DNA from: Natranaeroarchaeum sulfidigenes
GTDB lineage: Archaea; Halobacteriota; Halobacteria; Halobacteriales; Natronoarchaeaceae
Direction: 5' to 3'
NCBI RefSeq assembly: GCF_017094485.1
Contig: NZ_CP064786.1
Coordinates: forward strand, 372,001-436,000
DNA: 64,000 bases
Below are positions 7,106 to 15,734 of this stretch, piece after piece. The translations under genes and the position numbers were made by a program. Below the pieces are notes generated by a model. That model saw only the letters and a list, made by a program, of their open reading frames with translations, did no database searches and was not told the DNA's origin. Each line of letters begins with the position of its first letter. Position 1 is the first letter of the stretch.

Positions 7106-8314
7106 ATGACAGACTCACCGATTCCCGTCACGATACTCAGCGGTAGCCTCGGTGCGGGCAAGACGACGACGCTCAACACCGTTCTCAACGAGGAGCACGG
7201 CCTCGACGTCGCCGTGGTCGTCAACGACATGGGCGAGATCAACGTCGACGCCGAACTGGTCGAACAGCAATCGGAGCTCTCGGAGGGCGACGAGGAGATC
7301 ATCGAGATGTCCAACGGCTGTATCTGCTGTCGGCTACGCGGCGACATGCTCGAGGAAGTCGGCCGCCTCGCGGAGCGTCGCGATTTCGACTACCTGCTGG
7401 TCGAGTCCTCGGGCATCAGCGAACCGATCCCGGTCGCACAGACGTTCGCGCGCGGGTTCGAGGACGCCGAGTTCGATCCGACCGGAACGTACGAACTCGA
7501 CACGATGGTCACGGTCGTCAACGCGCACAGCTTCTACGAGGCGTTCGATTCCGGGGCGGCGCTGACAGCCGACGAACTCACCCCCGAAGACGGTCGCGTC
7601 CCCGAGGAGGCGCTGCTCGACCAGATCGAGTTCTGTGACGTCCTCCTGCTCAACAAGTGCGATCTCGTGCCCGATGACGCGCTCGACGAGATCGAGGCCG
7701 TGCTCGAACGGCTCCAGCCCCGCGCGGAGATCATCCGAACCGAACACGGGAGCATCGATCCGGGACAGATCCTCGACACCGGGCTGTTCGACTTCGACGC
7801 CGCCAGCCAGTCCGCTGGCTGGAAACACGAACTCAACCACGATCACCATCACGACCCACAGGAAGAACACGGCGTGACGTCATTCACGTTCGAGGCGGAT
7901 CGCCCGTTCCACCCCGTGCGGATCGCCGACCTGCTCGCCGAGCTCCCCGCCCAGATCATTCGCGCGAAGGGCTTCTTCTGGAGTGCGGGCCGCGAGGACG
8001 TGGCGATGGGGATCGACAAGGCCGGCACGTCGGTTCGAGCAGGACCGGCAGGACAGTGGATTGCCGCCTTGCCGCCCGCCCAGCAGGAACGGTACTTCCA
8101 GGCGCGTCCCGGTATCGAAGAGGACTGGGACGAGGAGTGGGGCGACCGCGGCACACAACTCGTCTTCATCGGCCGCGAGTTCGATGCGGCCCCGCTCGTC
8201 GAGTCGCTAGAGGACTGCGTGCTCACCGATGCCGAGATGGACGAAGACTGGACCGGATTTCCGGATCCGTTCGGGACCGACGACCAGCGCGAACTGGCGC
8301 TGGCCGACGACTGA
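7106..8314 (+). CDS. COG0523 (CobW/CobP47K) GTPase, putative metallochaperone
   Basis: 402 residues. A G3E-family P-loop GTPase that uses GTP hydrolysis to deliver metal to a target protein. Visible motifs are Walker A GSLGAGKTT (13-21), the family metal motif CICC (cysteines 72, 74, 75), E100 in LLVESSGISEP, and the guanine-specificity motif NKCD (183-186). A histidine-rich loop (H241 to H255, including DHHHD) precedes the C-terminal CobW domain, a feature of nickel, zinc or cobalt chaperones. It follows a NikR-type operator and overlaps its paralogue downstream by one base. The metal cannot be assigned from sequence; nickel, cobalt and zinc are all possible. Confidence 0.92.
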   Translation: MTDSPIPVTILSGSLGAGKTTTLNTVLNEEHGLDVAVVVNDMGEINVDAELVEQQSELSEGDEEIIEMSNGCICCRLRGDMLEEVGRLAERRDFDYLLVESSGISEPIPVAQTFARGFEDAEFDPTGTYELDTMVTVVNAHSFYEAFDSGAALTADELTPEDGRVPEEALLDQIEFCDVLLLNKCDLVPDDALDEIEAVLERLQPRAEIIRTEHGSIDPGQILDTGLFDFDAASQSAGWKHELNHDHHHDPQEEHGVTSFTFEADRPFHPVRIADLLAELPAQIIRAKGFFWSAGREDVAMGIDKAGTSVRAGPAGQWIAALPPAQQERYFQARPGIEEDWDEEWGDRGTQLVFIGREFDAAPLVESLEDCVLTDAEMDEDWTGFPDPFGTDDQRELALADD

Positions 8315-9666
8315 TGGCCGTTCCCGTGACCCTGCTCAGCGGCGGTCTCGGCGCGGGGAAGACGACGCTGGTCAACCGCGTGCTAACCCAGGCGGATCGT
8401 GACGTGGCCGTCCTCGTCAACGACATGGGCGAGGTCAACGTCGACGCCGACCTGATCGAGTCCCGCTCGGAGCTCTCCGGCGGCTCGGAGATCACCGAGC
8501 TCTCGAACGGCTGCATCTGCTGTGGGCTACAGGGCGAACTCGACGCCGCCCTGCTCGAACTCGACGGCGAGTCGTCGTTCGATCACCTGCTGGTCGAACC
8601 CTCCGGCGTGAGCGATCCCGCGCCGATCGTCGAGCGGTTCGTCCGCTCGCCCCGGATCGCGCCCAGATATGACCTCGACGCGCTCGTTACGGTCGTCGAC
8701 GCCCGCGCGTTCCACGACACGGTCATCGAGGGGAAGCCTCTCGGCGCGGCCGACGAGGCTGACGAGAGTCGCCCTATTTCGGAACTGCTCGTCGAACAGG
8801 TCGAACTCGCCGACGTCTTGCTCGTCAACAAATGTGATCTGGTCGATGCCGACGAGCGTGCGGCTCTCACCGAGACGCTTCGGTCCCTCCAGCCGCGTGC
8901 GACGATCCACGAGACGACCCACGGCGATGTCGCACCCGACGAGATCCTCGATACCGGCCTGTTCGACGAGGAAGAGTCACAGTCTTCGGCAGCGTGGAAG
9001 CAGATCCTGCGCGACGCTGACGGCGGTGACACCGACGAGAGTGGTACGGAGCACTCGCATGGGGACCACTCGCACGAGGATCACGGCCACTCTCACGATG
9101 ACCACTCGCACGAGGATCACGGCCACTCTCACGATGACCACTCGCACGAGGATCACGGCCACTCCCACGACGATCACGAGCATCCGCCGGAGGCGTTCGG
9201 ACTGGACTCGTTTACGTACCACCGACGCCAGCCGGTACATCCGGGGCGATTCGTCGACTGCTTCCAGTCGTTGCCCCCGAGCGTTATCCGGATGAAAGGA
9301 ATCCTCTGGGTCGCAGGCCGGGATCGCCACGCCTTCACCGCGAGCTTCGCCGGGTCGGCGACCAGAGTCGTCCCCGAGGGGCGCTGGATCGCCAGCCTCC
9401 CGGAGTCCAAACAGGAGATCTACCGACGCGGCGACGATCTCGACTGGGACCCCGACGTCGGCGACCGGGAGACCCGTCTGGTCGTCATCGGCAAGGGACT
9501 TGACGAGGCCGCAGTCACCGCCACGCTCGACGAGACGCTCGTCCGTGAGGGTGAACGCAAGGGACTGGACGACGACCGGTTCCCACGCCGCACCGATCAG
9601 GAGCTCGTGATCGACGCCTCTGGCGTCCGGAAGACGAAACCGGCGGCGCTGGAGGGTGGACGATGA
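8314..9666 (+). CDS. COG0523 (CobW/CobP47K) GTPase with long histidine-rich repeat loop
   Basis: 450 residues. Start chosen at 8314, where TGATG couples it to the gene before; that start gives MAVPVTLLSGG and puts Walker A (GGLGAGKTT) at the N-terminus as in its neighbour. The CICC motif is C67, C69, C70 and NKCD is present. Residues about 246-291 form a histidine-rich insert built from three 12-residue units of the form DHSHEDHGHSHD, far longer than the loop of the paralogue, which suggests metal storage or higher capacity. The two GTPases share nearly identical blocks such as NDMGE-x-NVDA, so they look like a tandem duplication. The stop overlaps moaB by four bases. Confidence 0.92.
   Translation: MAVPVTLLSGGLGAGKTTLVNRVLTQADRDVAVLVNDMGEVNVDADLIESRSELSGGSEITELSNGCICCGLQGELDAALLELDGESSFDHLLVEPSGVSDPAPIVERFVRSPRIAPRYDLDALVTVVDARAFHDTVIEGKPLGAADEADESRPISELLVEQVELADVLLVNKCDLVDADERAALTETLRSLQPRATIHETTHGDVAPDEILDTGLFDEEESQSSAAWKQILRDADGGDTDESGTEHSHGDHSHEDHGHSHDDHSHEDHGHSHDDHSHEDHGHSHDDHEHPPEAFGLDSFTYHRRQPVHPGRFVDCFQSLPPSVIRMKGILWVAGRDRHAFTASFAGSATRVVPEGRWIASLPESKQEIYRRGDDLDWDPDVGDRETRLVVIGKGLDEAAVTATLDETLVREGERKGLDDDRFPRRTDQELVIDASGVRKTKPAALEGGR
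9064..9171 (+). repeat. Three tandem 36-bp in-frame repeats coding a His-rich loop
   Basis: Units at 9064-9099, 9100-9135 and 9136-9171. The first two are identical base for base and the third differs at two silent-looking third positions (TCT to TCC, GAT to GAC). Each codes D-H-S-H-E-D-H-G-H-S-H-D, and a partial DHEH follows. The near identity points to recent expansion by slippage or unequal recombination. Confidence 0.9.
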
Positions 9667-10277
9667 CCGCCGACCGCCTCGACCGTTCCGACCGTCGCGG
9701 AACCGACGATCACGGCCATGACGTCATCGATCCGCTGTACGTCGCCGTCGTCACCGTCTCGACCTCCACGTACGACGAGCACGACCCCGCTGACGCCCTC
9801 TCCTCGGTCGACGATCCCGGCGGCGACACCGCAGTAGCGGCGTTCGAGTCTGCGGGCCATCGCGTGACCGCCCGCGCGCTGGTCCCGGACGACGCTGACC
9901 GTATCGAAGACCTGCTGGAGTCCCTGCTGACGCGCGAGGACGTTGACACGATCGTCACCACGGGCGGCACCGGCGTCACGTCGGACGACGTCACACCCGA
10001 CGTGGTCCTGGCAACGATCGACCGCCGTCTCCGTGGGTTTGGCGAACTGTTCCGCGCGCTCTCCTACGAGGAAGTCGGTACCCGCGCGATGGCGAGTCGT
10101 GCACTCGCCGGGGTCACAGCGGGTGTGCCGATTTTCTGTCTCCCCGGAAGCGCAAGCGCAGTAGAGCTGGCGACCGAGACCCTGATCGTTCCCGAGGCAC
10201 CACATCTGGCCGGGCTGGCAACGCGCCATGAGGCGATCGATCCGGCGGGACAGGCACTCGTCGAGAACGATCTATAA
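9663..10277 (+). CDS. moaB: MoaB/MogA-type molybdopterin adenylyltransferase
   Basis: 204 residues. Activates molybdopterin with ATP before metal insertion in molybdenum or tungsten cofactor synthesis. The fold signature is clear: VAVVTVSTSTYDE, then TTGGTGVTSDDVTPD (the nucleotide and pterin-binding loop) and the late LPGSASAVELA. The N-terminus carries about 20 extra polar residues including DDHGHD. The ATG overlaps the stop of the second COG0523 gene in an ATGA, so both COG0523 GTPases and MoaB very likely come from one message. A TATA-like CTATAAA at 10272-10278 at its end serves the next gene. Confidence 0.92.
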   Translation: MTADRLDRSDRRGTDDHGHDVIDPLYVAVVTVSTSTYDEHDPADALSSVDDPGGDTAVAAFESAGHRVTARALVPDDADRIEDLLESLLTREDVDTIVTTGGTGVTSDDVTPDVVLATIDRRLRGFGELFRALSYEEVGTRAMASRALAGVTAGVPIFCLPGSASAVELATETLIVPEAPHLAGLATRHEAIDPAGQALVENDL

Positions 10278-10291
10278 AACACGCCCGATGC

Positions 10292-10843
10292 GTGCCGCTT
10301 TTGCCCGCGCCACCCGAACACTCCTCCGTGTCGACCGACCAGACGGGCCAGCGCGTCGAAGTCTATCCCGGCCGCGAGGTCATCGTCGAGTTCGACCCCG
10401 AGCTCACCTTCGAGTGCGTCGACGACTGCACCTGGTGCTGTCAGCACGGCGTCCTGCTGTACGACCGGGATTTTCTGGGCCTCGCCGAACGTGCGAACCT
10501 CAACGAGTCGACGACGGAGTTTCGCGGTCACGATTTCGTCCGACGCGAGGAGAAAGACCGAGACGAGCACGTCGCCGAGGACGGCGCTGCCTGTTATTTC
10601 CTGCGCGAGGATGGACTGTGCTCGCTCCACGCCGAACACGACTGGAAGCCCGCGCGCTGTTCGGTATTTCCGCTCGCAGTGACGCGCGAGGACGGCGAGC
10701 TTCACGTCGATATCCGTGATTCGGCCCACGAACATTGCGAGGGCCTCGATGTCAGCGAGCGCCGCGTCATCGACGAACTCGACGCGTTTCTCCCCGAAGT
10801 GCTCTGGGAACTGGACAATCCGGACAGCGATCGGGAGCTATAG
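10292..10843 (+). CDS. YkgJ-type cysteine-cluster protein
   Basis: 183 residues from the GTG at 10292; a GTG at 10328 (V-S-T-D-Q-T-G) is an equally good start and would give 171 residues. The family binds zinc or iron through a set of cysteines: here C-x3-C-x2-CC (ECVDDCTWCC), then CYFL, CSLH, and ARCSVFPL, the usual YkgJ order. The biochemical role of the family is not settled; proposed roles include Fe-S or metal chelation. A TATA-like CTATAAA lies 14-20 bases before the first GTG and about 50 before the second. It sits in a run of metal-related genes. Confidence 0.85.
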   Translation: MPLLPAPPEHSSVSTDQTGQRVEVYPGREVIVEFDPELTFECVDDCTWCCQHGVLLYDRDFLGLAERANLNESTTEFRGHDFVRREEKDRDEHVAEDGAACYFLREDGLCSLHAEHDWKPARCSVFPLAVTREDGELHVDIRDSAHEHCEGLDVSERRVIDELDAFLPEVLWELDNPDSDREL

Positions 10844-10847
10844 CTCC

Positions 10848-11543
10848 TCATCGCGTCGCCATCTTCCACTCACGAAGCCCGAGGACCGCACCGTCTAGCT
10901 CCTCCGGATCGGCCTCTGTCGCCGCCCACAGGAACAGCGGCGCGACGTCCTCCGGAGCGCGCCCATCCGGTCCCGACAGATCGGTGGCGACCTGTCCGGG
11001 ATCGACACAGCCGACTGTCTGCTCGATATCTACCGCGAACGCACGGGCGACGGCCTCGGCGGTCGCCTTCGAGACCGCATACGAGCCAATCCCCGCTTTC
11101 GCGTCACGGGCGACCGAGCCGGTCGGAACGATCACTCGGGCGCTGTCGGTCAGATGCGGCTTCGCCTCTTTGATCGTCGCGAAGACTCCTCTACCGTTCG
11201 TTCGCAGATGGTCGTCGTATGTGCTGTAACTCTCCGCGTCGATCGGTTCGTCGCCGGGGCTCCCGTGAAACACACCGGCGTTTGCGAACACATACTCGAT
11301 GCCATCACCGGCAACCCGTGCGGCGGTTTCGACCAGCCGTTCGACGTCAAACTCGTCACGGACGTCGGCGCGGACGCCGGTTGCCGTCCCCCCGCTGGCC
11401 TCGATCTCGGCTACCACGTCGGCGATCTCATCGGCATCGCGCGCACAGGCGACGACGTGTGCGCCCTCGTCCGCGCAGGCGGCGGCGACCGCTCGCCCGA
11501 TTCCACTCGTTGCGCCCGTCACGACCGCGGTACTGTCGTCCAT
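10848..11543 (-). CDS. Short-chain dehydrogenase/reductase
   Basis: 231 residues from the ATG at 11543, which places the cofactor motif TGATSGIG at residues 9-16. NAG at the start of ANAGVF follows and the expected Y-x3-K occurs as YAVSK; the serine of the triad fits PTGSVARD. The shape is that of a classical SDR, likely NADP-dependent given the ARD after the second strand, with an unknown alcohol or ketone substrate. It points toward the YkgJ-type gene and ends four bases from it. No substrate clue comes from the neighbours. Confidence 0.87.
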   Translation of the reverse strand: MDDSTAVVTGATSGIGRAVAAACADEGAHVVACARDADEIADVVAEIEASGGTATGVRADVRDEFDVERLVETAARVAGDGIEYVFANAGVFHGSPGDEPIDAESYSTYDDHLRTNGRGVFATIKEAKPHLTDSARVIVPTGSVARDAKAGIGSYAVSKATAEAVARAFAVDIEQTVGCVDPGQVATDLSGPDGRAPEDVAPLFLWAATEADPEELDGAVLGLREWKMATR

Positions 11544-11741
11544 ACATCCGATTAGGGGCCCGGAGAGCCTAAACGTGGCCCAGGCGGCAAGGGTCACTAT
11601 CGTGGTCAACGTCTCGCGTGCCGCGACGCCACGTCCAGGTGCTTTTTTGCGAGTGGGGGGCCAAACACCGCTAATGCCGTTCGATAGTACGTTCCCGTCC
11701 GAGACCGGTCGTCCTGCCGATCGCCACAGTAGAGGTGGACG

Positions 11742-12233
11742 ATGAGCGAGAACGAGGCGCTCGACGTCGACGAACTACTCGACAGTATCGGCTTCGACGG
11801 GGACGAAAACGTCCTCACGCGCCGACAGGCGGAGGTGCTGACACTCCGCGAACGCGGACGCTCCCAGTCGGAGATCGCCGAGCGACTCGGCACCTCGCGG
11901 GCGAACGTCTCCAGTATCGAGTCGAGTGCGCGAGAGAACATCCGAAAGTCCCACGAGACGATCGCGTTCGCCGAAGCGTTACAGGCCCCGGTCCGGGTCC
12001 GGATCGATGCCGAGACGGACCTGTACGACGTGCCCGATCGTGTCTACGACGCCTGCGACGACGCAAACGTCAAGGTCACCCAATCCGCACCGGATCTGAT
12101 GAAAGCGGTTAGCGACGCCGCGGGCGACGCGGTGGTCGGCAGAGAAGTGACGGCGTCGCTCGTCGTTAGCGTGACGACGAACGGGGATATCAACGTGCGG
12201 CGACCGGAGCCCGAGCAGGCCGACGCCTCCTAG
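11742..12233 (+). CDS. Tfx-family DNA-binding regulator
   Basis: 163 residues. The N-terminal helix-turn-helix (LTRRQAEVLTLRERGRSQSE, then IAERLGTSRANVSSIE) and the following ENIRKSHETI match the archaeal Tfx family. The founding member in Methanothermobacter binds the promoter of a molybdenum formylmethanofuran dehydrogenase operon. The C-terminal half (about 90 residues) could be a ligand-sensing domain. The proximity to moaB makes a molybdenum or tungsten link tempting, but the genes are not contiguous. The stop overlaps the convergent phosphoesterase gene by four bases (CTAG). Confidence 0.87.
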   Translation: MSENEALDVDELLDSIGFDGDENVLTRRQAEVLTLRERGRSQSEIAERLGTSRANVSSIESSARENIRKSHETIAFAEALQAPVRVRIDAETDLYDVPDRVYDACDDANVKVTQSAPDLMKAVSDAAGDAVVGREVTASLVVSVTTNGDINVRRPEPEQADAS

Positions 12234-13576
12234 CTCGCTGGCTGTTCTGCCCGCTCCGGATCGCCCGAGACAGTCGCGTCAGAAACGACCGTCCGATCGG
12301 GGAGCTCCGGGTTCGGCTCCCGGCTCCGCGTCAGGAACCGCTCTGTGAGGGTGAGCTCTTCCTTGCGTGGGTTGTCCTTCTCGATCTCCTCGTACTCGAC
12401 CGCCACGCCCTCCTCGGTGGCCTCGATCCGAACGACCGGGATCTGGTAGCTCGGGGCGAACACCGGGGGAATGAGGCGTCCGGCGACGTCACGGCGATGA
12501 AGGCGTTTGAGCCACGTCCCGGTGTTGACCAGCAGCCGGTCGTCGACCTCTCTGATCCCCGGTCGGTGGGTGTGCCCATAACAGAAGACTGCCGTCTCCG
12601 GGCGCTCCTCGAAGACGTCCCGGGCCGCCTCGACGTAGGGTTCCTCCGGATCGACGGTCAGTGGCGTCTCGAAGACGCCGAATCGGTCGATCGTCTGCCT
12701 GACGTCCCGGATGAAGACGTACAGTGGGATGCCGATCAGCAAGAGTAGCCCCGCGACGATGGCGTTGAGCCAGAGTATCATGTACGCCGCGGTCCCGGCC
12801 AGCCCGAACTGGCTGAGGATCGCCTGTGTCCGCTCGACCGGCATCGACCAGATTCCGGCGAGGTCCAGCCCCGCGAGTACGGCGAGGATCACGCTGATGT
12901 TGAACAGCAACAGGAACGGAACGACGGCATAGCGCAGGAACGGGTTCATCTCACGATAAAAGTACTTCGAGATGAGCCAGTTGGGCATCCGTTCGGTCGG
13001 CGTCACCGCCTGCACATCCTTGAGCCAGTTGAACCGACCGCGATCGGATAGCTGGCCCGCCCGGCTCGTCACCTGGGTGTTGTAGAAGTAGCCAAGCGGC
13101 GTTGCGTGTTCGTTTCCGAAGTCGTCGATCCGGTTGTTCGGGTCCTGCTGGTGGCCGTGCTCGAAATGAATCGTTCGATCGCCAACGGGTCGGGTAGCCG
13201 AGAGCTCCTGTTTGAGGGTGATGTTGTACTCGGCGAACCGGTCGATGTACTCCTCGTAGGCGGCCAGCTCGTGGTCGTGGTTCCCGGGAAGTATCGTGAT
13301 CGGCATCGTCTCGCCGGTCGCACGGAACTGCTCGAACAGCTCGGGATAGCTCGCTTCGAGGGCATCGAATTTCTGGATCCCCTCGATCGTGGTGAACTCC
13401 CAGAGGCCGAAGGCGTCGCCGTTGATAATCAGCTCGGCGTCCTCTTCGGTCTGTTCGAGCCGTTCAAGAAAGTCTATCAACTCGTCGAGAAAGTCGACGT
13501 GTTCTAACTGTTCATCGCCCCCGATGTGGAGATCACTGATGACGTAGTATGTTCGGTCGTCCCTGTCCTGACTCAT
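12230..13576 (-). CDS. Membrane-embedded metallophosphoesterase
   Basis: 448 residues. A calcineurin-type dinuclear metal phosphoesterase: D15 and H17 (SDLHIGG), D54 (NGDAFG), N99-H100-D101 (PGNHDHE), H140/H142 (FEHGHQ), and H335/H337 (YGHTHRPG). Between the fourth and fifth metal motifs sit two strongly hydrophobic segments (about 215-245 and 257-289), so the catalytic domain is split around a membrane hairpin and must close on the cytoplasmic side. The substrate is unknown; LpxH-like enzymes act on nucleotide-linked lipids, and the membrane hairpin would suit a lipid or polyprenyl substrate (inference). Start at 13576 follows from MSQDRDDRTYYVISDLH. Confidence 0.85.
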   Translation of the reverse strand: MSQDRDDRTYYVISDLHIGGDEQLEHVDFLDELIDFLERLEQTEEDAELIINGDAFGLWEFTTIEGIQKFDALEASYPELFEQFRATGETMPITILPGNHDHELAAYEEYIDRFAEYNITLKQELSATRPVGDRTIHFEHGHQQDPNNRIDDFGNEHATPLGYFYNTQVTSRAGQLSDRGRFNWLKDVQAVTPTERMPNWLISKYFYREMNPFLRYAVVPFLLLFNISVILAVLAGLDLAGIWSMPVERTQAILSQFGLAGTAAYMILWLNAIVAGLLLLIGIPLYVFIRDVRQTIDRFGVFETPLTVDPEEPYVEAARDVFEERPETAVFCYGHTHRPGIREVDDRLLVNTGTWLKRLHRRDVAGRLIPPVFAPSYQIPVVRIEATEEGVAVEYEEIEKDNPRKEELTLTERFLTRSREPNPELPDRTVVSDATVSGDPERAEQPAS

Positions 13577-13746
13577 TGCCCGGAGATTCACTTTCTAGAA
13601 CTAAATGGTTTGTTCTCTCGTCGACGGACGTCCGGAAGCGCCTGTAACGTCTGATAGAGGGCAAACGATTCGGCTGGCACGTGGAACTCGCCGAACAGAC
13701 TCACACGACGGGTACGACGGGCTCGGTGAAAAACGAGTACCGTCGT

Positions 13747-15618
13747 CTAGGCCAGGAAGACGTGACGTGGCCGGTCCGCCAGTACGTCCCGGCCCCAGTC
13801 GACAGTGTCACTGAAGGCGTCACTGCGGAAGAACTCCATGCAGTCCTCTTTCGTGTCCCAGCGACTCGCGATGAACATGTCGCAGTCGTCCTCGACGTTC
13901 GCGTAGAGGTCGGTCTGTCGGTGACCGTCCATCTCCGCCAGCAGGTCGCCGACGGTGTCGAACTTCTCGACGAAGTCATCCTCGTGTTCGGGCTTGACTG
14001 TGTAGAACATTCCCATCGTGCCGAAGGTGTCGGCATCGTCGCCCGCCTGCCGGACGATGTCAGGGAGGTCCGACAGGTAGTCGCTCGCGGTGTTGGCGGC
14101 GTCTTCGGTCTCCCAGATGCTGACCACTGCCGGGTCGGCGTCGGCTGTCTCGTAGACCGCCGTCTTGACGTGAGTGTCGTAACGGTCGAAGCCGTCGCTC
14201 AGGCTATCGACCTCCTCGCGGAGTTCCTCGACGTCGGCCGCCGAATACAGCACCAGAGCGTAGACGTCCTCGCCGTGGGGCTGGCCCGCATAGATACCAC
14301 GGTTATCGAGCTCCTCGCGGATGCCCGCGGCGTCCTCGTCGGACCCGCTGTGGGCGTCCCCGTCGTCGCCGTCCTCGTCACCCTGATCGCCTGCCATGTC
14401 TTCGCCCTCGCCGACGGGGTGGAACTCGCTTTCCCCGCCGTCGAGGCTGCCCTGCAGGTAGCCGGTGACTCCGGGTAGCTCTTCGAGGAAGCCGCTGGCG
14501 ATGCCCGCGGCCCGGTCGGTCTCCCAGCCGCTGACGACCGCGGTGTCCTCGCCGTCGGCGACGACCTCGGTGCCCAGATGGGAGTCGTAATGCTCGAAGT
14601 TCCCGCGCAGTCCCTCGACTTCCTCGTCAACCTCCTCGGTCCGCCCGTCGGAGTAGACGACGAGTGCGACCCCCTTGTCGGGTAGCGAGACGCCGAGCCG
14701 ATCGAGTTCGCTCGGCACGTCGCGGCCGTTGCCGTCGTCCGCATCCGCTGAGACCGCGTCCCCGTGTTCGGCCTCCGCATCCGCGGGGGTCGCCGCCCCC
14801 TCGTCGCTGATTCCTGTCTCATCCGCGTCGTCGACGCCGACCGGGTCCCCGGCCAGCACGGCGTCGAGCTCTGTCGGGCTGAACCGTCGCCCCGAGTAGA
14901 ACGGCCCGAACTCCGCGTAGCGTGAGGAGGATGGGTCAAAACGCATCTCGTAGAGGAGATCCTTGACGTCGGTCGGGTCGTCGGCGAAGAGGGTAACGCC
15001 CCACTCGAAGTCGTCGAGTCCGACGCTCCCGGAGATGATCTGGCTGACTTTCCCCGCGTACGAGCGCCCGATATCGCCGTGGCCGGACATCAACTCAGCA
15101 CGGTCCTCGAAGGACAGATCGTACCAGTTGTGATCCGGCCCGCGCCGTTTGTCCATCGGGTAAAAGGAGACGAAATCGGCGTCCGGCAGGCTCGGATACA
15201 GCCGGGACTCGATGTAGTTTTTGATGCCCGGATCGGCCTCCTGCTCGGGGTCGAAGTACGCCTCCGCACCGGTGTAGCCCGACGCCTCGGTGACGGAGAC
15301 GTACGAGCCAGTATGCTCGGTAAAGCGTGCGAAGGCAGTCGTCTCGAACTGGCGTTCCAGCGTGTCCAGATCCGCGAGTGTCGGCCGGAGGTGCAACAGC
15401 ATGAGGTCGGCCTCGTGGCCGAGGACGGTGAACACCGCAGAGGCCCCCTCGTCGGCGTCCTCGACGGCTTCGGCCGCTTCGAGATACTCGACACCAGCAT
15501 CGAGCGCGCGCTCGCGCTCGGCCGGCGCGGCCTCGGTCCAGGCGTCCCAGTCGATCGTCCGCAGATCGTGCAGCACGTACCAGCCCTCGTCGGTCTGTGG
15601 CGGTTCGCGTCTGTCCAT
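13747..15618 (-). CDS. hemQ: HemQ/chlorite-dismutase-like protein fused to ABM domain (PitA type) with internal duplication
   Basis: 623 residues from the ATG at 15618. Residues 1-255 are a chlorite-dismutase-fold domain with the HemQ marks YPMDKRRG (Y153) and the proximal histidine H180 in SGHGDIGRSYAGK, so coproheme decarboxylation is likely. The C-terminal 534-623 is an antibiotic-monooxygenase-like domain, as in the PitA fusion described from Haloferax volcanii. Between them lie acidic linkers and two copies of a module of about 90 residues (302-392 and 433-528) that share ALVVYS/ALVLYS, H/RYD-x-H and SGWETD/SIWETE. I know the two-domain fusion; the duplicated middle is what I see here. 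It acts in the cytoplasm in heme supply. Confidence 0.87.
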   Translation of the reverse strand: MDRREPPQTDEGWYVLHDLRTIDWDAWTEAAPAERERALDAGVEYLEAAEAVEDADEGASAVFTVLGHEADLMLLHLRPTLADLDTLERQFETTAFARFTEHTGSYVSVTEASGYTGAEAYFDPEQEADPGIKNYIESRLYPSLPDADFVSFYPMDKRRGPDHNWYDLSFEDRAELMSGHGDIGRSYAGKVSQIISGSVGLDDFEWGVTLFADDPTDVKDLLYEMRFDPSSSRYAEFGPFYSGRRFSPTELDAVLAGDPVGVDDADETGISDEGAATPADAEAEHGDAVSADADDGNGRDVPSELDRLGVSLPDKGVALVVYSDGRTEEVDEEVEGLRGNFEHYDSHLGTEVVADGEDTAVVSGWETDRAAGIASGFLEELPGVTGYLQGSLDGGESEFHPVGEGEDMAGDQGDEDGDDGDAHSGSDEDAAGIREELDNRGIYAGQPHGEDVYALVLYSAADVEELREEVDSLSDGFDRYDTHVKTAVYETADADPAVVSIWETEDAANTASDYLSDLPDIVRQAGDDADTFGTMGMFYTVKPEHEDDFVEKFDTVGDLLAEMDGHRQTDLYANVEDDCDMFIASRWDTKEDCMEFFRSDAFSDTVDWGRDVLADRPRHVFLA

Positions 15619-15734
15619 ATTTTCCCTTGGGACGGGGTCGTTAAGGGGCTTGCTTCCTGGCACTGTGTTCTGTCCGGTGGTCCTGCCCCGGCCTCCCCTC
15701 GCATTGAAGCCGTTCGCGGCGCTAGCAGTACCAG

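Noticed and set aside
9064-9171. Direct repeats that might suggest a CRISPR array
   Set aside because: The repeats are adjacent with no spacers, stay in frame and code a histidine-rich protein loop.
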